This document shows, piece after piece, positions 46,814-56,210 of a stretch of DNA of 64,000 nt. This DNA is from Cladochytrium replicatum (taxonomy: Eukaryota; Chytridiomycota; Chytridiomycetes; Cladochytriales; Cladochytriaceae). The position numbers and the translations under genes were made by a program. The stretch is from positions 186,001 to 250,000 of the forward strand of contig JAHLKD010000051.1 of assembly GCA_025526935.1 (NCBI GenBank), given 5' to 3'. How positions within the stretch are numbered: the stretch's first letter is position 1; each line of letters opens with the position of its first letter. Under the pieces are notes generated by a model, which did no database searches, was not told the DNA's origin, and was given only the letters and a program-made list of their open reading frames with translations.

Positions 46814-47517
46814 CTACTTAAACAAGGGCTTCTCCTTGAGATGAATTGGAGTCTGTCCCGCTGGTGTTTCCGGGATGACCTTCGTGATACCCTGGCCGCA
46901 ATAACACAGTTAGTGAGCAATCTGTGTTTTTGAACAGGAAACTACTCACCAAACTTTTAAATACGCAATCGTTGAAAACGGTTTCCTCCTTCCGGCATTC
47001 CCAGTAGTGGTGGTTCTTCTTGTCCAAGCATTGCCAGTGCTTTTCCCACTCCTTGTCGCAGTTGTCCTTCAGCCGACGAATCCTGGTAATTCAAAAACGA
47101 ACGGAAATTGAGTCTCGGACACTTCTAGCAAGGTCATGCTCTCCAGCGTTCCAGCCAAACAATGCTCTTTCTGTTCCCAACGATGGATTGTCCCGACAAA
47201 CCTTCACGAAACACCAGAACCCTCTTCCGAAAAAGCATTCAACACCAAATGCAAAGCTCCCTCCCTTACAAGTCCATTGCGCAACGTGTGACCTTCCGTC
47301 CTTCCGCAAGACAGTGTCTCGGATCCCGGCTCTCGTCCTTGCAGCGCATGAAGTCGTCGCTGTACGGAGCGCAATAGGACGCAAAGTGGAATGCCATGGA
47401 CTCCATCGGCGCGGATGAAATTCCGACCTCGGCGACTGGAGGGGCGATCTCGGATGGAAGTGGGTCTTTCTCGACCCAGAGACCCTTCACGAAAATTCCT
47501 TCGCGATGGGTGGTCAT
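46814..47517 (-). CDS. NDUFA8: Complex I subunit NDUFA8 (twin CX9C family)
   Basis: Three exons (47270-47517, 46950-47082, 46814-46891) give 152 residues. Two CHCH units carry twin CX9C motifs: CAPYSDDFMRC with CLAEGRKVTRC, then CDKEWEKHWQC with CRKEETVFNDC. The segment KDPRHCLAEG (compare human DPRRCLEEG) and ITKVIPETP fix the family. The protein is imported into the mitochondrial intermembrane space via the Mia40 route and sits on the membrane arm of complex I. It is tail-to-tail with PRPF4 (123 bp between stops). The long plus-strand frames in this interval are antisense shadows. Confidence 0.93.
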
Positions 47518-47794
47518 TGCTGGTTTTTGTTAGGGCTGTGTTGGTTAGAGCTGGAATGCGACGGATGCGGAGGGAACTGCGGCAGACCACGAATGGACAG
47601 GCAGAGAGTCCCGGTGAACGTCGATTTGTCAGGGAGGCTGATGGACGAGAGAAGTTGAACCTGCTGAAAATAAAAATAAAAATGAAGAAGGAAACCTGAT
47701 CTGAAGACTGAAACGATTATTATGCACTTCTATGCTAGAAAGAGCTTTCAATTTTACGCATGTGCTGATCAGAGACAAGTGTGAGCGACATTTT

Positions 47795-49771
47795 TCAAAG
47801 CTCGACTATCAACGGTTGCTTTTCCCCATTCCGATCTGAAAACAACTTCGGTCTTCCAGAGCTCAGCTGGCGTGAAAACACCTCCCTTAACCCAACGTCT
47901 TCTTCTTTGATTTCAGCCCTGGACTCACTCAGCAATCCACTTCCTCCATCCATTCCCACCTGATCGATGCTTAAGATAGAAGACGGAAATACCACTGGTT
48001 TCTGCTTAATGCCCTCCGCAAGCGCCGCAGCATCTCCTCTCAGTTTTAAAACAGACGCTTCCACGCCAACCTTCAGCCATCCCAGCACACTTCGACCTCT
48101 CCGCTCATCAGATAGATGGGGCTCGATCCCACGAAGGCGATCTACGAGCCTCTCCGCCGTTGCGGCCGCCACACCTTCTTCCGAAGTCGGGTTCCTTCGT
48201 CCTTCCTCGATGCAGTCGTGTACCAAGCACAGGTAAAAGTACATCTTCCGTTCCTTTGCAAACCACCGGCGCTTTGTGGATTGCGGGGCAGGTCGGAGCT
48301 CGGTCACTGTGGTTTCGGTGGCACGAGGGCGTTCTGTGCGGGAGAACGCCGTGGCGTGTTTGAACCACCTTCGGAGGTGTGAGAGTGCGGAAAGAGTGTA
48401 GTGAGGGGACTGGACGATTAGTACGACGTCATCAAGAAGCGCACAGAATGATTCTGCTTTTGCGGAATCACGGAATCGATGCTTCAAGAAAGCAACAGTA
48501 AGTGTGCATCGGGTAGAACTTTCAAGCACAGCAAACCTGCAGCATCTTATCTCGAAGTGCAATGACCACATGATGTGGGTCTTCGTACGCAAATGCACTT
48601 GGAGGATCACCTAAAACTAATGATGCCTCTGAAACACATTCGCACGCCTCGTTGATCTGCTCTATCTGTTCCTGGCCAGAAGGTATCCCAGAAGAATACG
48701 GTCCAATTTCGCCGTTCAGGTGACGACAGGTTAACACATACGAAAACCTTGAGTAATCCGATTAAACTAGTGGTTTTAGGAGATGAATGACCATATCTGC
48801 TTACAGTAAATCGATGACTGCGAAAACCACATTGTCCGCTGGCTGCACTCTCGTGACCTGCTCAAACTGAACAATGTCTTGCTCCACGTCGGGGACTTGC
48901 GGTGTGCTCGCTTCCCCTTTCGCCACACGTCCCAACACTTCAATTAAGGGCTGGTCGTTTGGAGGATTGGTCCACCAAGGGCTCCATATTACATCTTCCA
49001 GATTCTCGATGAGGTCAACTGTATTCGACTGGCTCAATGTCAATCTTGATGCAAACGCGCCGTTGCCAGAAAGCTTTTTCTCAAGCACTTCAAACTCCTC
49101 GCGTTCCTTTTGTGTTAGTCGTGACAGCAAATCGTCCGGCGATATTGAATCTGCAGCTTATTGTTAACTTTTGCTCGTTCCGAAAAGTGATCTGAAAGTG
49201 TACCAAGATCGATGTCCGCCAAGCGCTCTGCTAAGCTGGGGTAATCTGCATTGTACTACAATCGTGAGCGCAGCATATCAATGTTAGCTCAATGCTACTT
49301 GCCGTCATCGTCATCTCCTTGAACATTCTCATCCATCTCTCCGTCTGATTGCAGTTTCTCAAATCTGTGGAGCAGCTTCAGTGTTTCCTTCCTCTCTTCA
49401 TCCGTAACCTCATCCGCGCGAAGTTGTTCCATCACGCTGTCTTTGAAAAACGACTCAGTGCAGACGGAGTGACCCTAAAAGGCGAATAAGTTAACATTGA
49501 TACGGCATAGCAAATGACAGTCATACGGTTGACTTGTAGCATTGCAGCGAGCAGTATCTCGAGTTGCATCGTGGACAGGTGTACGACGCCCCTGTGTTCA
49601 GGCAACTGCAGGATCGATGAGCAACAGGATTGAAGAAAATACATTGCAAACAACATACAATGCACACTTGTGCGTGGATGCCACACCATTATTCCTTTCA
49701 GCAGATGTTCTCTCGCTGTCCTTCCCCACAAACGACAAAACGGACGGATGCAGTGGCTTGATGCGGCGCAT
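47795..49771 (-). CDS. ZNHIT2: Zinc finger HIT-domain protein 2
   Basis: Seven exons (49659-49771, 49527-49605, 49303-49474, 49204-49245, 48805-49156, 48537-48747, 47795-48481) give 551 residues. The zf-HIT module is split over exons 1-2: C-A-F-C, YTCPRCNSRYCSLQCY, then GHSVCTESFFKDSV. The middle contains SPDDLLSRLTQKEREEFEVL, WSPWW (the ZNHIT2 hallmark) and LLFSYVLTCRHLNGE, matching the human order. ZNHIT2 works with R2TP/RUVBL in U5 snRNP (Prp8) assembly. Exon 3 to exon 4 best fits a GC-AG intron (GGCAAGT donor at 49302); a GT donor three bases on would break the protein sequence DDDDDYPSLAERLADIDL. An E-box-like CACGTGAC lies just upstream of the start. Confidence 0.9.
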
Positions 49772-49857
49772 GGCGTGGCGAGTCACGTGCGCAAAGATTC
49801 GCTTTTTTAAATCGCTATGCACCGCCAGTGACACTAGGCACTTGAGTGAAAAAAAAC

Positions 49858-49930
49858 TGGAGAACCGGGGTATCGATCCCCGTGCCTCGCGCATGCTAAG
49901 CGCGCGCTCTACCATCTGAGCTAGTTCCCT
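49858..49930 (-). tRNA. tRNA-Ala(AGC)
   Basis: A full cloverleaf with no intron: acceptor GGGAAC/GTTCTCC, D arm GCTCAGATGGTAGAGC, anticodon arm GCGCG-CTTAGCATG, T arm CGGGG-ATCGATA-CCCCG, discriminator A. The G3-U70 wobble pair that identifies alanine tRNAs is present. Position 1 is A, giving an A1-C72 mismatch where most copies have G1-C72. The 5' end abuts the left target-site duplication of the LINE copy at 49935; the first ~20 nt of the tRNA are duplicated again at 51515-51538. Confidence 0.93.
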
Positions 49931-49934
49931 TGAA
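49911..49934. repeat. Left target-site duplication of LINE copy A
   Basis: A 24-bp sequence (starts ACCATCTGAG, ends CCCTTGAA) repeated exactly at 51515-51538 after a poly(A) run. The left copy forms the 5' end of the tRNA-Ala gene. Confidence 0.9.
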
Positions 49935-51515
49935 CTAGCATGACGATCCCCGCCTACCTGTTCACATTGCACTTACCTGAATCGTGCTTAACGTTTGGAA
50001 AAAATTTTGTTCGAATTCTGGTCCGCCCAGTCAAGTCGATGTCCTCGGCTGCAACCGCAATGTCTCGATCTCTCCCTCGTCAGACTTGAATGATCGAGGC
50101 AGAGGCCGATCTGCATTCTTCGCCGCGGTTGTGATTGTTTTCCCTTGTTTATCTTTCAAAGAAACGTCTTGAGTATTAGCGGTGATTTTGCTGAGTGCGG
50201 GGACTGCGTGAATACGACCTTTCGCTTGGTACTCGAATGGAGCATTCGATTCGAAACTGCATTTGGTCGATGGTTTGGTGGAAATTGGCCCGAGCCAAAG
50301 GTTCGGGATCCGACGAGCATAAACAACCACCCGGCACCTAGGTTTTGGATTTGTTGACGTCATCGGAGGTTTCTGGGTTAGAATTCTCGATGGTGTGAAT
50401 AACTGTGGCAAAAGTGACTCGGATTCGATCTTGAGGATCCTGGAGCAGGCGGATGGGGATGGTTTGGGTTGGTGGATTTGGGTGGTGTTGGGGGACTCGA
50501 GATCAAGATTTTTTTAGAAATTAGCAAGAGGATTGACGATCAATGTACAAGGCTTCCGGGTTTACCAAGTTCGTTTCAGATTTGATGAGCTGGGTGAAAC
50601 GTGTTTCCCTGTCCACATCTCGGAGATCGTGATCCTCGCAATGGTCATCAACGCTCTCGTTGAAGAGATCCAGAAAATGGGATCCCATATCAGCATCCCT
50701 TTCCTGTGGGATGATACGGTGCAGTAAGTGTAGACTCCGATCACCTTTGTTTCCTCCTGTTCGCATAGCAATCTCTGGTTGTTGTTTCAGTGGCCTTTTG
50801 ATCCCGGAAACTTTTCGTTTTTCAATGTCGTCATCAAGATCATTGTGCTTGTTATTGCAAGTACCCAATGTACAGTATAGAGTGGCTCAGTTCTGTTGAT
50901 CCTGCGCTCCAAGTTATCCTACTTTCCTGTGGGATGATACAGGTGCAGTGAGTGTAGACCCCAATCACGTGTATGCTCTCCTGTTCGCGCTGCAATCTCT
51001 GGTCGTTTGTTTCAGTGGCCTTTTGATGGGCAGAGTGGCTCCGTCTAGTTGATCTGGTGTCTGTTCAAGAACCGGTGCAATGTCTCGCCCCACAGTTATT
51101 GGTTCCTCTGAGACAGCTACCGGATCATTAGTGCACTTGTGGAGAACGCTCATGATCACGCTGTTCTGTTCGCACTAGACAATTGATATGCTTTCACCAC
51201 GGCCTTTTTATCCTTCCCCTGCTTTTTCCCAGTGGGTTCTTGTTCTTCCTGCACTTAACCGCATTTGGTCAAACTGTCTTGGTTATGAGTTAGTTTTGTC
51301 TCCAGCTCCTGATTGTATCTTGTCTGCTTTTGTTGATTTGGATATGCCTTAGTGTTTTGAAACATTTTACTTTTCCTACGGCTCGCACGGCTCCCCATGT
51401 GCTGCCAATTTACGTGTATTTTTACACTTGTATTTGGATTTTGCACCAGCGGGTGATATGTATTGGTTGGACAATAAATACATATTATGAAGTTCAAAAA
51501 AAAAAAAAAAAAAAA
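49935..51515 (+). mobile_element. LINE copy A, 5'-truncated, with internal foreign segment
   Basis: The element ends in a ~20-base poly(A) (51496-51515) and is bracketed by the 24-bp duplication, the signature of target-primed reverse transcription. Its 3' end (51180-51443) is nearly identical to 55956-56210 of LINE copy B; the last ~50 bases before the poly(A) (TTGGACAATAAATACATATT) are missing from B. Its 5' 31 bases (49941-49971, GACGATCCCCGCCTACCT) also match B at 55925. The 1.2 kb between 49972 and 51179 has no counterpart in B; see the separate entry. The 3' UTR-like end carries AATAAA. Confidence 0.85.
49972..51179. other. Foreign ~1.2 kb segment inside LINE copy A
   Basis: This DNA interrupts the LINE sequence between positions that are adjacent in copy B. 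It contains a 126-codon minus-strand frame (50031-50411, with PISTKPSTKCSFESNAPFE) that looks protein-like but unrecognised, and a tandem duplication (50701-50911 and 50924-51066) that includes splice-like signals. No terminal inverted repeats are seen; the junctions share only CA. It may be a later nested insertion or a captured host transcript joined by template switching. Confidence 0.5.
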
Positions 51516-51538
51516 CCATCTGAGCTAGTTCCCTTGAA
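51515..51538. repeat. Right target-site duplication (tRNA-Ala 5' stub)
   Basis: The second copy of the 24-bp target site, reading on the minus strand as the first part of tRNA-Ala (through the D arm start). It is followed by host-like sequence. Confidence 0.9.
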
Positions 51539-51541
51539 TTT

Positions 51542-51546
<5 letters not shown>

Positions 51547-51584
<38 letters not shown>
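51547..51584. repeat. (TC)n microsatellite
   Basis: About 19 uninterrupted TC units just downstream of the right duplication and upstream of LINE copy B. Confidence 0.95.
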
Positions 51585-51587
<3 letters not shown>

Positions 51588-54500
51588 CAAAAATCAATGC
51601 CGCGCCGCCCGCCGCACCCCCCGCTGTGCCCCCTGATGGACTTTCTGGTGTCACAGTGATTTTTTGAGGCCCGTTCTTGCCCCCGTGCCTCCTCTGTTGA
51701 AAATTCCGCTCCACACCATCCATTCTCCGCTCCTGCCTCTCCAATTCACTGGGCTGATGATGTGAATATGGGGGAGGATGAAAATGCGAATCACGTGACT
51801 TCAGATCACATGACCGATGCGCCAAAAGACCTGCTGAACATGAATTGCCCCGTGGTCGCTCCCATTCTCGTTCTCGGTCACATCTGCCCGGTGTCCGGGT
51901 TCTTGCTGCTGTGGCTGCTCCTTCGAGTGTTGCATCTCTGGCCGATCTCCGTGTCGTTCTCACTCAGATGCAATCTGTTTGTGCAACCTTTGATCCGTTG
52001 GCGATGCTGGATCCTATGCTTGCACATTTGCCGAGGGACACTCCTGCTGAATTTTTTAGTGTTTGTCGTGATATGGCCGAGGATCTGGTGGGTCGCTTTG
52101 GGAGGCCGCTGCCTTCACCTTCACCTCCGGTTGCCCCTGTCTCCCGCCATGATGATGTGGCTGCGCCTGTGTGCCTTCCCCCTAGACAACTGCATGGTAA
52201 TCCTCCAATTCAGGACGATCTTGGGAACTCTGGTGCTCCTGGCCCTCGCCCCCCGTCTAGTCGACCTGCCCCATGTGGACCTCGTGGTCCACGCACTTAT
52301 GCCGCTGCTGCTGCCAATGCCCGTGCCCGTGTGCTTGAGAGTCTCCCCACACTGAGTGCTGAATCTCGTACAGAAGCTGTCAGGACTGCCCTTGCTGGTC
52401 GTGACCCCACTTCGAATGTCAGCCTTTGTGGCCCTTGGCCTGTCGTATTCTATCCTCCAACCTCTCCGCTGCTGGACTCCCCACCTGCTGATCGTCAGGC
52501 CCGTGTGGATGATTTGACCACTGTGTACATCAAGGACATCATGAGACAGCAGCTCGGCTTTGTGCGGACCATGCTGAGGGCTCTCTTGGGCGATGAGGTG
52601 GTGCGTGGTATCCGCTACATCAGTTTTGTTGGTCGCAACATTGCTTCCTTTATCTGTATTCGCTCAACCGCAATTGCTCTCCGTGCGCACTTCTCCACCC
52701 AGGAAGCTTCCACTGACGAATCAAACCCTGACTTTCTTCGCTGAGCCTCTACTCTGATTAGTGTTCGAGTTGGTACCTTCAATTGTCGAAATTTGAGCTT
52801 TGGAGTTCTTGATTCACTGTTTCGTTTTATGCGCGCAAATCACATTGTTTTTCTGCCCCTGACTGAAACACACCTTTTTCCTTTAGACCCGCTGCCTTCC
52901 CCAGATTTGATTTTTGACACTCGTTTTTCTCCTGGGTTATCGGGTACACGACGGGGCTGGTGTGGGAGTCTTGATCAATCGCAGTCTTTGTAGAGCTTCT
53001 GATTTCTGTCTCGTTTCTAGTTATGGTGGCACCTCTCTATGGTTTACATTTCGTGGGCTTTTGGTTGGAGGGTATTATTTGCCTCCGTCTGGTATTGCTC
53101 AGGACCCCTTCCTTGAAGAGTTTATTGCTTCACTTCCTCAACATGTCCCGTCGTCTCCGTGCCCTGTTCTTTTGTTGGGCGATTTCAATGCCCGTTTTTT
53201 AGCTACTGGTGATCATTCTTCAAATCGTAGGGGTAGGTTGTTTGAGCAATTTATTTCTTCCGCTAGTTCTCTCTATTAAGCACCCTTCCTGTCATAACCC
53301 CGCATTTTCTTCTCGCAATGGTGACTCCATTATCGATTTGTTGTTTGTCAATCCTCTGCTTCAATGTGATCCTATTTCTTACATAGTTCATAGTCGTCTA
53401 GCCGACGGCGAGTTTATGCCTTGGGCTTCTGACCATTTTCCAGGTTACAGCTGTTTTTTCTTTTGCTCCTCCCAATGCCAGCAGCTCCCTCTGCTGCACC
53501 CCCCCACAAGCGCTGGGCTGCTCATCTGTTGCGTGAACCTGCTGTCTTTCAAGCAATGGAGGAAGTGGGACATTTGTTTTTTGATCCCACCCTTGCTGAT
53601 GTCAATGCTGCGCTCAGTCCAATTTTAGAAGCTCCCGCCTTTGCCCAAATGTCTGTGGATGTTGCACAGGGATGTATTGACTCTGCATTGGATATTATTT
53701 TGTCCTTTGTTACTTCGTGTGCTGCTTGTGTCATTGGTACCCCAGTTTAGTTCGCTGTCGCCCTGCCCTGCCATTGTTGCCGCCGCATTTAGTGGCCTTG
53801 CGACGGAGCTACTTACTTGCTCATAAGCACTATTTAGCTGTTTCTTCCTGTGATGATCCTGATCCTGTTTTAGTTGAGTATTGCCGCTTGGAGCGTGACC
53901 GGCTATTGCGTGAGCGTGTCAAAGCTTTTCGTACTTGGTCCTCTCTCAGCGAGCTCGAGAGGCTTCTGGCGACAATATGTTTAGTTCTTCTCCTAGTTCT
54001 TTAACCGAGGTTAGCAAAGTTCTTTCCACCGCGCGTAGGTGTCATCAACGGCGCTCAGCTGCAAGTGGTTTATTGTCTGATCCTGCCTCTTTATCTCATT
54101 ATCGCAATCACTTTGCCTCTGTTTATCAGACTCAGTTTGCACAATCCTCTGCCAGTGCAGAACACGTTCGTCTACATGCGCTGAATGATTCTGTGTCAGT
54201 TAGTGTTAGTGACTTTGTTTGTGCTATTCGTTCTTCCCCAAACAACTCTGCTCCTGGCCCAAACCATATTCCAGCTGAGTTATTTAAGCCGTTAGCTTCT
54301 GATGTTGCTATCCTTTTTGTTCAACTTTCAAACGCTATTTTCCGTTCAGGTTTGTCGCCCTCTGCATGGAATGCTGGCTTGTTGTTACCTGTTTGGAAGA
54401 ATAAGGGCTCCATTGGTGATATTAGTCAGTACCGCCCCATTACTTTAACCAATGTTGATAGAAAAATCTTTGAGCGTACCCTGCTTCCTATGCTTGTAGC

Positions 54501-56210
54501 TCATGTTGGTAAACTTGATCCCGCCCAAGCTGGTTTCCAGGCCAATCGTTCAGGTGTTGAGTGTGTTTTTGCATTAGATGGTACCCTTCGACGGGCTTCC
54601 TGCACTGCTCTGCCTTATTGTGTTACTTTCTTAGATATTAAAGCAGCGTATGATACTGTGCATAGGCCTCTTTTGTGGGAACGTCTTCGTCAATTTCCCA
54701 GAATTCCAAACCGTTTGATCTCTGTTTTGATGAGTATGTTTGATCGTTGTTCTTCTCAGGTTGTTATAGAGAATCGTTCTTCTGATTTGTTTTCGCTTCC
54801 ACGAGGTCTTTTTCAAGGTTCTGTTTTGTCTCCGTTCTTGTACTCAGTTTTCATCAATCCTTTAGCACAGCTCCTTCGTCGTGAATCCTCTCATCTTGCT
54901 AGGTTTTCTTATAACACTCCTGTTTTCAATTCGTTGTTTTTTGCTGATGACATAGCTTTGTTTTCCGCCACCCCTGAGCAAGCCCAGCGTGCATTATTTG
55001 TGAAGATTTTGCTTTAGCTTCTCATTTTGTGTTTTCACCTTCAAAGTGTGCTGTGTTATCTTCTCAACGGTTACCCACCCCCTTGAAGCTTCATGGCTCT
55101 GCCCTCCCTGTAGTGGTTTCATTTAGATACCTTGGTCAGTATTTTACTATTGAAGGGTTTGATCTTGCTGCAACTATTGATCATCGCTTAAGAAAGCTCG
55201 TGCCTCATTGTATCTTTTTGCACCTTATGTCTCGTACTTTGGTGGGTCTGCTCCTCGTGTTGCCAGGTTGTTGTTTTTGTCTTTTATTAGACCTTCACTT
55301 GAGTTTGGTTTAGCACTTATTCGGCCTTCCACTGCTCAGCTTCAGGTACTCGAGCGTTTTTGTTATCATGCACTGTGTCATCTGTTTTCGCTAGCCCATA
55401 CCACTTCGCGTGTTGGTTTGTTGCTGTTAGTGCAAATTCCTACTTTGAGTTCAGGCTGAAGTACCTTCAGGCACGTATGTTTGCTCGCTGGTCTAGTGAT
55501 TCCAGCCCTCTGTTACCAGCTGCTGTGTTGCAATTCTATTGGTCATCTCCAGTCGGTTATGGTTCATCTCCTTATTTTTCCGCTTGTCACAATGATCTCA
55601 TTGTTCCTATGCCTGTTGTGCCCCCACTTCATCCGTTGATGTTGCATTTTCAGTCTTTAGCTGTTGCGCATTATGGACCAATTGCAGTTTCGTTTGCCCC
55701 TGTCCGCAATTTGAAACTTCGCCACCCTTTGTTGCTACCCCCACACCAACATCTCCCAACAGTATGTCTTCGTTTGTTCCTGCTATATCGGCTTGGCCGC
55801 CTGTTTCCAAACCCCCGACCTTATTGTAGGAACTGTCATGATGCTCCTGAAGTGTCGCGTGCCCATGTCTCTGTGTGTCTACATTTGCGTGCTAGTTTGT
55901 CTGCTAGGTTTGATTTGGGGCCGCCTGACGATCCCCGCCTACCTCTTGACATTGCAATTGATATGCTTTCACCACCGCCCTTTTATCCTTTGCCTGCTTT
56001 TTCCCAGTGGGTTCTTGTTCTTCGTGCACTTAACCGCATTTGGTCAAACTGTCTTGTTAGTTTTGTCTCCAGCTCCTGATTCTATATTGTCTGCTTTTGT
56101 TGATTTGGATATGCCTTAGTGTTTTGAAACATTTTACTTTTCCTACGGCTCGCACGGCTCCCCATGTGCTGCCAATTTACGTGTATTTTTACACTTGTAT
56201 TTGGATTTTG
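51585..56210 (+). mobile_element. LINE copy B, near full length, mutated
   Basis: ORF1 occupies 51845-52744 (299 residues, Arg/Ser-rich start then a Pro-rich nucleic-acid-binding-like protein). The ORF2 region starts about 52755 with an APE-type endonuclease: VGTFNCRNLS, LTETHL, LLLGDFNARF, SIIDLLFVN and ASDHFP, in different frames because of indels. The reverse transcriptase follows in one long frame from 53935 (VWKNKGSIGDISQYRPITLT, FLDIKAAYDTVHRPLL, LPRGLFQGSVLSPFLYSVF, FFADDIALF). A C-terminal CRNCHDAPEVSRAHVSVC zinc-knuckle-like motif lies near 55835-55890. All RT Asp residues are intact, but ORF2 needs several frameshifts, so the copy is likely dead. The 3' end stops at 56210 without the poly(A) seen in copy A. 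Confidence 0.85.

Noticed and set aside
47020-47700. Long plus-strand frames over NDUFA8
   Set aside because: The minus strand has the complete twin CX9C protein with phase-correct introns; the plus frames are shadows.
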